64,000 nt of DNA, from NCBI GenBank assembly GCA_017534745.1, contig JAFXVX010000007.1, forward strand, positions 62,001 through 126,000. Reading direction: 5' to 3'. The notes below the pieces were generated by a model. It ran no database searches. It had not been told where the DNA came from and was given only the letters and a program-made list of their open reading frames with translations. A program made the translations under genes and the position numbers. This DNA is from Bacteroidales bacterium (lineage in GTDB: Bacteria; Bacteroidota; Bacteroidia; Bacteroidales; UBA932). Positions 25,905 through 34,813 of the stretch are shown piece after piece. Each line of letters starts with the position of its first letter. The first letter of the stretch is position 1.

Positions 25905-27239
25905 ATGATCAAAGTCGAGATTAAAGACGCTGTTTCCTTCCTCGGTAAGGATTACGCTGAATATGAGAAGAAAGCGCTTTCCGCTTTCGGTACCCTCGTC
26001 GCCGGGGACGGAGCCGGAAACGATTTCATCGGTTGGAAGCACCTTCCTTCCGGGACCCCTGAAAGCCTCATCGCCGACTGCGAAGCCATTCGCAGTGACT
26101 GGGCTTCAAAGGGTATTGACCTTGTGATCTCCATCGGTATCGGAGGTTCCTATCTCGGCGCCAAGTGCGCTGTCGAGGCCCTCTCCCACAATTTCTCCCG
26201 CCAGTTGCACCGCAAGGGCGGCATGGAAGTGGTTTTCGCGGGCAACAATCTCTCCGAGGAGTACCTCGCCGAGCTTATGGACCTTGCATCCGAGCGCAAC
26301 GTCGCCTGCGTCGTTATCTCAAAGTCCGGCACAACGACAGAGCCGGCCGTCGCCTTCAGGATTGTAAAGCAGTATATTGAAGATAAATACGGCAAGGCCG
26401 AAGCCGCGTCCAGGATTGTCGCTATCACCGATGAGCATAAGGGCGCCCTCAAGACGCTCTCGACCCAGGAAGGGTACCGCACCTTCATCGTTCCAGACGA
26501 TGTCGGCGGCCGCTTCTCCGTGCTGACCCCCGTCGGCCTGCTCCCGATAGTGCTTGCCGGGTTTGACATCCGTGAGATGCTCGCCGGCGCAGCGGAGGTG
26601 GAGAAGGCCCTCTCCGTGGCGTCCCCCGAGAACCCCGCAATAAAATATGCCGCTGCCCGCAACGCCCTGTATTCCGCCTGCGGAAAGAAGGTTGAGATAC
26701 TTGTGAGCTACAATCCCAAGCTCCAGTACTTTGCCGAGTGGTGGAAGCAGCTCTACGGCGAGTCCGAGGGCAAGGACGGAAAGGGCATTTTCCCCGCCTC
26801 CGTCAACAACACGGCAGACCTCCACTCCATGGGCCAGTTTATCCAAGAAGGCGACAGGGTGATGTTCGAGACCGTCCTTTCGGTGGAGAAATCCTCCCGT
26901 GAGGTCGTCATCGGCTCCGACCCCCAGAATCTCGATTGCCTCAATTACCTTGCAGGAAAGAGGGTCGAGCACTGCAACGCGATGGCCGCCCTCGGGACTC
27001 GCATCGCTCACCTTGACGGCGGCGTGCCCCAGATCGGCGTCAGCGTCGAGAAACTGGACGCCCGCACTCTCGGCGGCCTGTTCTACTTCTTTGAGTTCGC
27101 CTGCGGCGTGAGCGCGTACACTCTCGGAGTGAACCCGTTCAACCAGCCCGGCGTTGAGGCATACAAGAAGAATATGTTCGCCCTGCTCGAGAAGCCTGGC
27201 TACGAGGAGGCTTCGGCTGCAATTAGAAAAAGGATATAA
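25905..27239 (+). CDS. pgi: Glucose-6-phosphate isomerase
   Basis: This enzyme interconverts glucose-6-phosphate and fructose-6-phosphate in glycolysis. The 444-residue protein is of the shorter bacterial PGI type. It shows SIGIGGSYLGAK, the phosphate-binding VISKSGTTTEP, VGGRFSVLTPVGLLP and the C-terminal NPFNQPGVEAYK. The length is normal for this branch. A 33-base gap separates it from the C10 peptidase. Confidence 0.96.
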   Translation: MIKVEIKDAVSFLGKDYAEYEKKALSAFGTLVAGDGAGNDFIGWKHLPSGTPESLIADCEAIRSDWASKGIDLVISIGIGGSYLGAKCAVEALSHNFSRQLHRKGGMEVVFAGNNLSEEYLAELMDLASERNVACVVISKSGTTTEPAVAFRIVKQYIEDKYGKAEAASRIVAITDEHKGALKTLSTQEGYRTFIVPDDVGGRFSVLTPVGLLPIVLAGFDIREMLAGAAEVEKALSVASPENPAIKYAAARNALYSACGKKVEILVSYNPKLQYFAEWWKQLYGESEGKDGKGIFPASVNNTADLHSMGQFIQEGDRVMFETVLSVEKSSREVVIGSDPQNLDCLNYLAGKRVEHCNAMAALGTRIAHLDGGVPQIGVSVEKLDARTLGGLFYFFEFACGVSAYTLGVNPFNQPGVEAYKKNMFALLEKPGYEEASAAIRKRI

Positions 27240-27272
27240 ATAATCGGATTTGTCCGGTATAACCACATAATT

Positions 27273-29111
27273 ATGAAGAAAATACTGTTGGCGCTGCTTG
27301 CGCTGACACTCTCTGTGGCCGCTTTCGCAAAGCCGGTCGACGAGTCTGTAGCGAAAAGCATCGCGGAAAGTTTTCTGCGCCGTCCTTCAGCGGCCAGGCT
27401 GACGTGTAAAGGCAAGGTCCCTGCTGAAGTCAAGAGGTTGCGCAGTCCTCTTACGGCTTCCCAGGCCTCCCAGCCAGCATGGTATGTGTTCAACTTTGAC
27501 GGAGGCGGATTTGTCATCGTTTCCGGCGAGGATGTCACGGAGCCGATTCTCGGCTACAGCGACACCGGCCATTTCGACTACGACAATGCACCCTCCAACA
27601 TCCGCTGGTGGATGGACGGCCTCGCCTCCGACATCGCGGTCATAAAAAGCGACCCCTCACTTGCGGCTCCGAGAACGGCCACTTACAATCCTGACACCCA
27701 CGGCAACATCAAAAGGCAGTATCAGACCGCGAAATGGTATCAGGATGCCCCCTACAACAATGAGTGTCCTAAAATTACCAGAAGGACAGGATCTGCCGGC
27801 TCCCGCGGACTGACCGGTTGCGTGGCAACCGCAGGTGCGATAGTCATGCGCTATTTCCAGTGGCCGGACAAGGGAGAAGGGACCACGCAGGCTTATACTT
27901 TCCTGAACGAGAACAATGTAAATCAGACGGTTCCGGCCAACACCCTGGGGCGCACCTACAATTGGTCGAACATGATAATGAATTACGGCGGCAGCTACAC
28001 TTCCGCCCAGGCTTCTGCGGTCGCAGCCATAATGTTTGATGTCGGTACCTCTGCGCAGATGCAGTACGGCACTTCTTCTGCCGGCGGATCCGGGACTTTT
28101 GACCAAAACCTCCTTGCCGGAATGCAGAAGCATTTCAAATACAGCAAGAAAGCATACCGCGCCTGCCGTGAGTCCTACACCGACTCGCAGTGGCTGACCC
28201 TGCTGAAAGAGAACCTCGACAACATAGGCCCCATGCCTTACGGCGGTGCTGACGACGATGGCGGACATGAATTCGTCTTCGACGGCTACACCGACAGAAA
28301 TTACTTCTCCGTCAACTGGGGATGGGGAGGTGAAGGCAACGGTTGGTTCCTTGTTTCCAGCCTTACGATGAGCGGTTATACTTTCTCGGTTGACCAGTCC
28401 TCCCTTCTGGGCCTGGAGCCTGACAAGGGAGGACAGACAACCTATGAGGACAGGCTTCTTGTGTGCCGGGACACCGGTTATCCGGGCATGCAGGCCAGTG
28501 TTTCGACCTTTACCGCCGGGCGTCAGTTCACGGTAAAGGCCGGTCCGGTCTATAACGACGCCACAATGCCCTTCAGCGGCAATCTCTACATCGCCCGTTA
28601 CGACAAACTCGACAACTGGAAGGAAAACATCAGTCAGCCAAAGTCCGTTTCCAACATGGAAAACCTCTACATCTATTACACCATCAACGGGGAGGATGAG
28701 GGCTTGGACAACTGTTATGCCCAGTGGACCGCCAATTGCAATATCACTGGGCCCATCAAGGGAGGGGACAGGCTGCGCATCCATTTCGAAGGGCAGAACA
28801 GCAGCGGGTTTGCATATGCTGATGCTTCCGACGTGGTCTGGGAGATAGTCATTGCCGAAGACAACGCTCCGACGGCGGAAGAAATCGCCGCCGGGACTTC
28901 GCTTTCCTATGAGAAGGCATCCCGCAAGCTTACCCTGAAATGTGCATATAACATCGACTGCACTGTAAAGGACTCCTCCGGCGCAGTCAAGATGACAAAA
29001 GCTCTCGAACAAAATGTTGCCGGAGTGCTCGATTTCTCGTCACTCCCTTCCGGGACCTACCGCATCATCCTCACCGGTTCCGAGGATTACACCCTTTCAT
29101 TCAAACTCTAA
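27273..29111 (+). CDS. C10-family (streptopain-like) cysteine peptidase with C-terminal secretion-type domain
   Basis: This 612-residue protein has a signal peptide (cleavage near AFAK). A propeptide of about 130 residues follows, with the inhibitor-like pattern WYVFNFDGGGFVIVSGED. The C10 catalytic domain comes next, with the nucleophile in LTGCVATAGA (C183) and catalytic His in GGHEFVFDGY (H332), then NYFSVNWGWGGEGNGWF. The last 70 or so residues (LPSGTYRIILTGSEDYTLSFKL ends split over two strands) resemble the type A sorting domain of type IX secretion. Thus it may be exported to the surface. It is followed by a lipoprotein gene 12 bases later. Confidence 0.88.
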   Translation: MKKILLALLALTLSVAAFAKPVDESVAKSIAESFLRRPSAARLTCKGKVPAEVKRLRSPLTASQASQPAWYVFNFDGGGFVIVSGEDVTEPILGYSDTGHFDYDNAPSNIRWWMDGLASDIAVIKSDPSLAAPRTATYNPDTHGNIKRQYQTAKWYQDAPYNNECPKITRRTGSAGSRGLTGCVATAGAIVMRYFQWPDKGEGTTQAYTFLNENNVNQTVPANTLGRTYNWSNMIMNYGGSYTSAQASAVAAIMFDVGTSAQMQYGTSSAGGSGTFDQNLLAGMQKHFKYSKKAYRACRESYTDSQWLTLLKENLDNIGPMPYGGADDDGGHEFVFDGYTDRNYFSVNWGWGGEGNGWFLVSSLTMSGYTFSVDQSSLLGLEPDKGGQTTYEDRLLVCRDTGYPGMQASVSTFTAGRQFTVKAGPVYNDATMPFSGNLYIARYDKLDNWKENISQPKSVSNMENLYIYYTINGEDEGLDNCYAQWTANCNITGPIKGGDRLRIHFEGQNSSGFAYADASDVVWEIVIAEDNAPTAEEIAAGTSLSYEKASRKLTLKCAYNIDCTVKDSSGAVKMTKALEQNVAGVLDFSSLPSGTYRIILTGSEDYTLSFKL

Positions 29112-29123
29112 TCTCCAACGGCT

Positions 29124-29978
29124 ATGAAAAAGATATTTTTTGCAATCCTTCTTATAGCAGTCGCGTTTTCTTCCTGCAAGAAGAACCGCGAAAAGGAGAA
29201 TGGCGGGGACTCGCCGAAGCCTGACTATTCGGTGGTTCTGGCCGAGCTCAATGAGAATATCGTCTCACTACAGTCGGTGGTAGAGGCCCTGCGGGCCAAC
29301 GACTACCTGACGGAAGTCCATGAGGCGGTCGATCTGGAAAGCGGCGATGTGATTGGTTATGAACTTGTTTTCGCCAATTCCGGCAGCCATAAGATCTATC
29401 ATGGCAAGAAAGGCACTGAGGGCCAGCCCCTTGCAATCGGTATCGACAGGGACACTGACGGCCTCTACTACTGGACATTGGACGGAGAGTGGCTGATTCT
29501 GGACGAAGAAAAGATTCTGGCGGCCGGAAATTCCGGTGCCGGTGAAGTAGTAACGCCCAAGGTCAATATCAATGGCAGCGCCTGGTACATCTCCTACGGC
29601 AAGAGCGCTGCGTGGATAAGGCTCGGCACTTTGTCGGGAGTCCCGTCGTCGGACATATTCTCCGACGTCCGCTCTGAGGACGACTTCCTGATACTTGAGC
29701 TTGGCGAAGGTGTAGTTTACAACATCCCCATAGGCAGCAGCAGCCGACTTGTGATAACCCACTCACTCAGGACGTTCTCTGTTCCTTCAATCACGGGTAA
29801 CACAGCTCGCGGCCTTGTCGAGTGGGGAGACGGCGCGATGGAAGACTGGACCGTAGGCATGAGCCACAACTATTCATCCGGAGCATCCCACAGCGTTGTT
29901 ATCACGATGAAGGATATTTACAACTTCTCGCTCGGTAACCTTACCGGAATCACGGAAATAGACGCCTCCGAGCTTTAG
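29124..29978 (+). CDS. DUF4988-like lipoprotein
   Basis: This 284-residue protein has a lipoprotein signal (lipobox FSSC, then KKNREK). A short coiled-coil-like helix (about 35-60, LNENIVSLQSVVEAL) follows, and then a segment with DTDGLYYWTLDGEWLI, a pattern seen in the DUF4988 domain of Bacteroidales surface proteins. The C-terminal 70 residues are not recognised. It directly follows the C10 peptidase and is probably co-transcribed; whether it is a partner or an inhibitor is not shown. Confidence 0.7.
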   Translation: MKKIFFAILLIAVAFSSCKKNREKENGGDSPKPDYSVVLAELNENIVSLQSVVEALRANDYLTEVHEAVDLESGDVIGYELVFANSGSHKIYHGKKGTEGQPLAIGIDRDTDGLYYWTLDGEWLILDEEKILAAGNSGAGEVVTPKVNINGSAWYISYGKSAAWIRLGTLSGVPSSDIFSDVRSEDDFLILELGEGVVYNIPIGSSSRLVITHSLRTFSVPSITGNTARGLVEWGDGAMEDWTVGMSHNYSSGASHSVVITMKDIYNFSLGNLTGITEIDASEL

Positions 29979-30008
29979 AACCCGGCGGTCTCGTCAGACA
30001 CTATCTGA

Positions 30009-30572
30009 TTATTTCCTTTTGAAAACGAAGGTCTCGGCCTTTTCGCCGCGCTTTTTTTCCTTGTCGGAAAGGACGTCGCTGAGGGTTAGCTCAGTCGCGG
30101 TGACGGAGATGATCTGATAGCGGATGGTGTCGTCCATCTCGTCTTCCATATTCTTCTGGACTGAGGGCTTCATCGCGTTGGCGATGGTGTCGCCCATCGG
30201 GATGCCCTTGATGTTGGTCTTGATGTCGACCTGGGGCTTTTTCTTGTCGGGGGTCAGCGTAAGGATGTCTCCTTCGCGGCTGCTGGCGCCGCCGAATGAG
30301 GCGTCTGCCGTGATCTCGAACACGGCGCCTTCCTGCCCGCCCGTCATTTGCTTGAGGGCCGCCTCGGTAAGTTTGGTCTCCATGTGGAGGGCTTCTGTGA
30401 ATCTTCCGCCGCCAAGGGTCATGGTGACAGACACTACCGCTTCGGCCTGACCGGCCATTTCAGGGTCGTCGTCGAGGTTCCTGGTGAGTACCCAGGTGCC
30501 GTCTATCGATTGTGCAAATGCCATCACCCCCGCTGCGAGGATCCCGGCCATAAGTAGGAAAATGCGTTTCAT
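30009..30572 (-). CDS. Secreted protein of unknown function
   Basis: I do not recognise this 187-residue protein. From the ATG at 30572 it has a signal peptide (MKRIFLLMAGILAAGV..., cleavage near AFAQ). A small beta-rich domain follows: SIDGTWVLTRN near the N-terminus, a Gly-rich middle strand, then ELTLSDVLSDKEKKRGEK near the end. The opening SIDGTWVL recalls lipocalin-like domains, but the match is weak. An upstream in-frame ATG at 30710 would overlap the divergent cotransporter gene and is rejected. It converges on the DUF4988-like gene. Confidence 0.65.
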   Translation of the reverse strand: MKRIFLLMAGILAAGVMAFAQSIDGTWVLTRNLDDDPEMAGQAEAVVSVTMTLGGGRFTEALHMETKLTEAALKQMTGGQEGAVFEITADASFGGASSREGDILTLTPDKKKPQVDIKTNIKGIPMGDTIANAMKPSVQKNMEDEMDDTIRYQIISVTATELTLSDVLSDKEKKRGEKAETFVFKRK

Positions 30573-30600
30573 AAGCGTAGTCAGTGTTTTCAAATTTTGG

Positions 30601-30608
30601 TAAAGGTA
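30601..30608 (-). promoter_or_regulatory. Possible promoter box for the 187-residue secreted protein
   Basis: The minus strand reads TACCTTTA, one mismatch from TAnnTTTG, 28 bases before the ATG at 30572. No TTG is seen at the expected distance. Confidence 0.35.
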
Positions 30609-30641
30609 AGAAATCTTATTATGAATTTTCATAAAAAACCT

Positions 30642-30649
30642 TATTTTTG
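30642..30649 (+). promoter_or_regulatory. Promoter box for the Na/Pi cotransporter
   Basis: TATTTTTG is a perfect box, 20 bases before the ATG at 30670. The upstream element is unclear. Confidence 0.5.
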
Positions 30650-30669
30650 TCTTTGAAATATTCCACTCT

Positions 30670-32325
30670 ATGATTGTTTTGAAATTGCTTGGAGCGCTCG
30701 CCCTTCTCATGTTCGGTATGAAGGCGATGTCCGATGCGCTCCAGAAGATGGCCGGTCCTTCCCTCCGTCACGTTCTCGGCACGATGACGACCAACCGTTT
30801 CACCGGACTCCTTACCGGTATGTTCGTCACTGTCGCCGTCCAGTCGTCCGCTGCGACGACGGTCATGGCGGTGTCCTTCGTCAACGCCGGCCTCCTTACC
30901 CTTGCGCAGTCCATCTCCGTGATAATGGGCGCCAACATCGGCACGACTCTCTCGGCCTGGATCATGTCCGCCGGTTTCTCGTTCAATATAACTAATCTCG
31001 TCTGGCCGGCGTTCCTCATAGGCATTATCCTTATCTACACGAAGAAATTCCGCTTCTTCGGAGACTTCCTCTTCGGTGTATCCTTCCTCTTCTTCGCCCT
31101 CGGCACCCTTAAGATGACGGGCGAAGAGATGGACCTTGCAGGTAACCCTGCCGTGGTCAATTTCTTCGCATCCTTCAATGCCGGCAGCTACTGGAGCATC
31201 CTCCTTTTCCTTCTCATAGGTACAGTCCTTACGGTGCTCGCCCAGTCGTCCGCCGCGCTGATGGCCCTCACGATGGTGCTCTGCACCTCCGGAGTGCTCC
31301 CCATCACCCTCGGCCTCGCTCTTGTCATGGGTGAGAACATAGGTACTACCATTACGGCGAACGTAGTCGCCCTGACTGCTAACGCCCAGGCCCGAAGGGC
31401 GGCGCTTTCCCACTTGATATTCAATGTGTTCGGCGTATTCTGGGTGCTCTGCCTGTTCTATCCCTTCGTGAAGCTCGTATGCAGCATAGTGGGTATAGAT
31501 CCCGCAGCCGAGGCGCAGGATCCGACGAGGCTCTCCTTCGCGCTCGCCACGTTCCACACCCTTTTCAACGTGACCAACACCCTTATCCTCATCTGGTTCA
31601 TCCCCCAGATCGAGAAACTCGTCACCCGTCTCATCAAGCCCAGCAAGTCCGAACTTGAGAACGAGTTCCGCCTCACATACATCCAGCACGGTATCATCAA
31701 GACCCCTGAAATCGCGGTTCTCCAGGCTCAGAAGGAGATCGGCGTATACAGCTCGCAGACAAAGCATATCTTCGATGTCACCCGCAGTATGCTGGCTCCG
31801 GGAGCCAAGCTTCAGTCTATAGCTGAAGATGTGGACAGGCTCGAGAACCTGTCGGACAGGATGGAGGCGGAGATCGGAAAATACCTTTCCGATGTGTCCG
31901 ACGCCCACTTGTCGGATGCCACCAAGGCCAAGATCCGTTTCATGTTCAGGCAGATCAACGAGCTTGAGAGTATCGGAGACAGCTGTCAGGGTCTCTCAAG
32001 GATTCTCCGTCGTCAGACGACAGGAGAGAAACTCACTCCAGCGCTTGTCAAGGAGGCGGACAGCCTTTTCGGAGTCATTTCCGAATGCCTCGACAATATG
32101 GACGAAGTCCTCAGGAATCCCGAATCCGAAATCGGCCTGGAAGACCGCAAGAGGGTAAAAGCTCTCTGCGCTTCGCTTCGAGCCAAGAACATCGAGATGT
32201 CCGACGAACGCGCATATTCATTTGCCGTCAGCACTATGTTCATCGACATTGTCAACGAAGTGGACGACCTTTCCGGCTTCATCCAGAACGTCGAGCAGGC
32301 CCGCCGAGGCGGCAAGGTATCGTAG
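30670..32325 (+). CDS. Na/Pi cotransporter family protein with PhoU-like tail
   Basis: This 551-residue protein is a NptA/SLC34-type sodium-phosphate symporter in the inner membrane. Two inverted QSS repeats, VQSSAATTVMAVSFVN and AQSSAALMALTMVLC, mark the substrate site. About 8 membrane helices cover residues 1-310. The C-terminal 200 residues are soluble and helical, like a PhoU domain, which regulates phosphate uptake. It is followed 22 bases later by serB. Confidence 0.92.
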   Translation: MIVLKLLGALALLMFGMKAMSDALQKMAGPSLRHVLGTMTTNRFTGLLTGMFVTVAVQSSAATTVMAVSFVNAGLLTLAQSISVIMGANIGTTLSAWIMSAGFSFNITNLVWPAFLIGIILIYTKKFRFFGDFLFGVSFLFFALGTLKMTGEEMDLAGNPAVVNFFASFNAGSYWSILLFLLIGTVLTVLAQSSAALMALTMVLCTSGVLPITLGLALVMGENIGTTITANVVALTANAQARRAALSHLIFNVFGVFWVLCLFYPFVKLVCSIVGIDPAAEAQDPTRLSFALATFHTLFNVTNTLILIWFIPQIEKLVTRLIKPSKSELENEFRLTYIQHGIIKTPEIAVLQAQKEIGVYSSQTKHIFDVTRSMLAPGAKLQSIAEDVDRLENLSDRMEAEIGKYLSDVSDAHLSDATKAKIRFMFRQINELESIGDSCQGLSRILRRQTTGEKLTPALVKEADSLFGVISECLDNMDEVLRNPESEIGLEDRKRVKALCASLRAKNIEMSDERAYSFAVSTMFIDIVNEVDDLSGFIQNVEQARRGGKVS

Positions 32326-32347
32326 GGGTTAAAGAACATATTTTAAT

Positions 32348-33583
32348 ATGGAAGAATCTAAGCCTGAGATTATTCAGGTCAATATTTACGGAGCGGACAA
32401 GCCGGGCCTTACAACGGCCCTGACGGAAATCCTGGCCGCCCACGATGCCTTCATCCTGGACATCGGACAGGCCAATATCCACGATTCCCTGACCATGGGC
32501 ATCCTTTTCCTGACGACATCCGACAAGTCGGGTTTCATAATGAAGGAACTGCTCTTCAAGTCCTCCGCCCTTGGCGTTCACATACGCTTCAAACCGGTGT
32601 CAGAGGAAGATTATACCCACTGGGTGGGCCTGCAGGGCAAGGACCGCTATATCATCACCCTTCTCGGCCGCAGCATCGACGCCAAAAAGATCTCCGAGGT
32701 GACCCGGGTAGTCTACCGGCAGGGACTCAATATAGACGCCATTAAACGTCTGACCGGCCGTGTGCCCATAAGGGAGGAGGAACGGAAGACACGTTCCTGC
32801 ATCGAGCTCTCCGTCCGGGGAGACCTGACGGATGAGGGGAAGGCCCAGATGCAGACGGAATTTATGCGTTTCTCACGTCTCGGGCTGGACATTTCCTTCC
32901 AGAAAGATGATATGTACCGCCGCAGCCGCCGGCTGATCTGCTTCGATATGGACTCAACCCTCATCGGTACCGAATGTATCGACGAACTGGCTGAAAGGGC
33001 CGGAGTAGGGGAGCAGGTGAAGGAGATTACGGCCAGCGCGATGCGCGGCGAGATCGACTTTACCGAAAGTTTCACCCGCCGCGTGGCTCTGTTGAAGGGG
33101 CTCGACGAAAGCTGCATGAAGGAGATTGCGGAGAATCTTCCTTTCAACGAAGGACTCGAGCGCATGATGAAGGCGCTGAAGATGATAGGCTACAAGACCG
33201 CCATCCTCTCCGGTGGATCTACCTATTTCGGCAAGTATCTCCAGCAGAAATTCGGCTTCGACTATGTCTATGCCAACGAACTGGAAATAGTGGACGGAAA
33301 GCTCACGGGACGCTACTTGGGCGACGTCGTCGACGGCCGCCGCAAGGCCGAGCTTCTCAGGCTGCTCTGCCAGGTCGAGCACATCAACATCGCCCAGACC
33401 GTAGCCGTCGGCGACGGGGCCAACGACCTTCCGATGATCAACCTCGCCGGCCTCGGCATAGCCTATCACGCCAAACCCAAGGTCAAGGCCAATGCCAGCC
33501 AGTCCATATCGACCGCCGGACTCGACGGCATCCTCTATTTCCTCGGCCTGAAAGTAGGCCGCATGGGGCTGGACAATCTTTAG
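32348..33583 (+). CDS. serB: Phosphoserine phosphatase with tandem ACT-type regulatory region
   Basis: SerB dephosphorylates O-phosphoserine, the last step of serine synthesis. The 411-residue protein has an ACT-like N-terminus (VNIYGADKPGLTTALTEILA) and a second such region (residues about 95-175). The HAD phosphatase then shows FDMDSTLIGTECIDELAE with the nucleophile Asp, LSGGSTYFG, and VAVGDGANDLPMI. Length is normal for the long SerB type. The tail overlaps the convergent panE by 4 bases. Confidence 0.94.
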   Translation: MEESKPEIIQVNIYGADKPGLTTALTEILAAHDAFILDIGQANIHDSLTMGILFLTTSDKSGFIMKELLFKSSALGVHIRFKPVSEEDYTHWVGLQGKDRYIITLLGRSIDAKKISEVTRVVYRQGLNIDAIKRLTGRVPIREEERKTRSCIELSVRGDLTDEGKAQMQTEFMRFSRLGLDISFQKDDMYRRSRRLICFDMDSTLIGTECIDELAERAGVGEQVKEITASAMRGEIDFTESFTRRVALLKGLDESCMKEIAENLPFNEGLERMMKALKMIGYKTAILSGGSTYFGKYLQQKFGFDYVYANELEIVDGKLTGRYLGDVVDGRRKAELLRLLCQVEHINIAQTVAVGDGANDLPMINLAGLGIAYHAKPKVKANASQSISTAGLDGILYFLGLKVGRMGLDNL

Positions 33584-34590
33584 GAATAGAAAAGTTCCAG
33601 ATTACCGAATTCCGGTTTGAGCTTCCCGTCTTCAATGGCGTGGACGATCGAGACAACCTTGTCGTTCATCGGGGTAGGGCATCCGACCTTGCGTCCATAG
33701 GCGGAGATTGCGCCGTTGATGCCGTCCACTTCCGTCTTTTTCCCTTTTTCAAGGTCCTGTAGCATACTGGCCCTCAGGAGGGCGTGCTTACGGATGGCGA
33801 TGGGGAGGATAAACAGGGAGACGGCTTTTTTAAGCCCGTTGCTGTAGTCCAGCAGCTTCGCCGCATCCTTCCCCTGGACGGGCTCGATGCGTATGCCGCC
33901 GGCCTTGCAGACGTCTATGCATTCCTTGATCAGCGCGAGGACGATTTTCCGCGAGCGCATGGGCCCGGCAGCCTCGCCGAAGGTGCAGCCCAGCACGGCG
34001 CTCATTCCGGAGAATGCCGAATTGATCAGCAGTTTGCTCCAGCGGGCGCCGAGGAAATTCTCCTCGACCGTTACGGGGCCCATCCTCTCAAGGATCTCTT
34101 TGACATCCTTGAGGCGGGGGTTCGGCCTGTCGGGGAAGGCCGTCCCGAGCGAGAATGTGAGGCTGTCCGGGGAGCTGGTCAGCTCCGAGACGCCGGGCTC
34201 CTTCAGGGTGGCGCCCCAGGCAACCGTGCAGCCGAGCACTTTGTCCTCTCCGACGACAGAGGCAATCCCCTGCTCGGGGAGGCCGTTCTGGAGAGTTACT
34301 ATGACTCCGTCGTCTGCAAGATAATCCTTGAGGAAACCGGCGATGGAAGTGTTTTCCCTCGTCTTGGTAAGAAGAATTATTATATCGTACTTGCCGGTCA
34401 TCTCTTCCAGCGTCAGAGCCTTCACTTTCTGGACGAATCCGACGGTGCCGACTACGCGGGCGCCTTTTTCATTGAGGGCCTTTACTGTGGCCGGGTTGTG
34501 GTGGATAAGGTCCACTTCCAGACCGCCTCTGTTCAAATATGCGCCAAGCACTGTCCCCAGTGCGCCGACGCCAAAAATCGCTGTTCTCAT
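33580..34590 (-). CDS. panE: 2-dehydropantoate 2-reductase (ketopantoate reductase)
   Basis: PanE reduces ketopantoate to pantoate with NADPH for coenzyme A synthesis. From the ATG at 34590 the protein has 336 residues. It has the N-terminal dinucleotide loop GVGALGTVLG, LTKTRENTS, LQNGLPEQG and KLLINSAFSGMSAVLG with the active-site Lys and Asn. Since coaD lies elsewhere in the window, two coenzyme A genes are present. I reject an upstream in-frame start at 34665 because it precedes the promoter box. Confidence 0.9.
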   Translation of the reverse strand: MRTAIFGVGALGTVLGAYLNRGGLEVDLIHHNPATVKALNEKGARVVGTVGFVQKVKALTLEEMTGKYDIIILLTKTRENTSIAGFLKDYLADDGVIVTLQNGLPEQGIASVVGEDKVLGCTVAWGATLKEPGVSELTSSPDSLTFSLGTAFPDRPNPRLKDVKEILERMGPVTVEENFLGARWSKLLINSAFSGMSAVLGCTFGEAAGPMRSRKIVLALIKECIDVCKAGGIRIEPVQGKDAAKLLDYSNGLKKAVSLFILPIAIRKHALLRASMLQDLEKGKKTEVDGINGAISAYGRKVGCPTPMNDKVVSIVHAIEDGKLKPEFGNLELFYS

Positions 34591-34614
34591 AGTCAGTCTT
34601 TCCTGCACATTGTT

Positions 34615-34622
34615 CAAAGATA
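34615..34622 (-). promoter_or_regulatory. Promoter box for panE
   Basis: The minus strand reads TATCTTTG, a perfect box, 24 bases before the panE ATG. It helps to fix the start at 34590. Confidence 0.5.
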
Positions 34623-34682
34623 CGGAAAAACCTTGTGATATCCCGCGGAAATCGTAAATTAACAAATCTAAAATTCGAAGAC

Positions 34683-34805
34683 GTGATTACCAGAAGATTT
34701 TTCATAATTGCTGCAGTGATGGTTATGGCCTCCTGCGCTGGAAAAGTAAAAATCATGCAAAAAGGGTGGCTCGCAATTGATGTGAGCCACCCTTTTAAAA
34801 TCTGA
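34683..34805 (+). other. 40-codon mini-ORF with lipoprotein-like start, running through a terminator
   Basis: A GTG starts a frame encoding a basic start (ITRR), a hydrophobic stretch and a lipobox-like VMASC (Cys at residue 18). The frame then reads through the stem of the hairpin at 34759-34797 and stops at 34803. A possible TTG-N19-TAAATTAA lies upstream. It looks like the start of a lipoprotein gene that has lost its body, or a chance frame; a functional peptide is possible but not shown. Confidence 0.3.
34759..34797. terminator. Rho-independent terminator after the aquaporin gene
   Basis: The stem GGGTGGCTC/GAGCCACCC (34764-34772 with 34784-34792) has an 11-base loop and is flanked by A and T runs on both sides. 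It lies 17 bases beyond the aquaporin stop on the minus strand and can also act on plus-strand transcripts. Confidence 0.8.
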
Positions 34806-34813
34806 ACCCGGGA

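Noticed and set aside
27657..29012. Minus-strand open frame opposite the C10 peptidase
   Set aside because: Shadow frame; the C10 catalytic motifs on the plus strand are convincing.
30619..31908. Minus-strand open frame opposite the Na/Pi cotransporter, rich in Glu, Gly and His
   Set aside because: Antisense of membrane helices; composition explained by the opposite strand.
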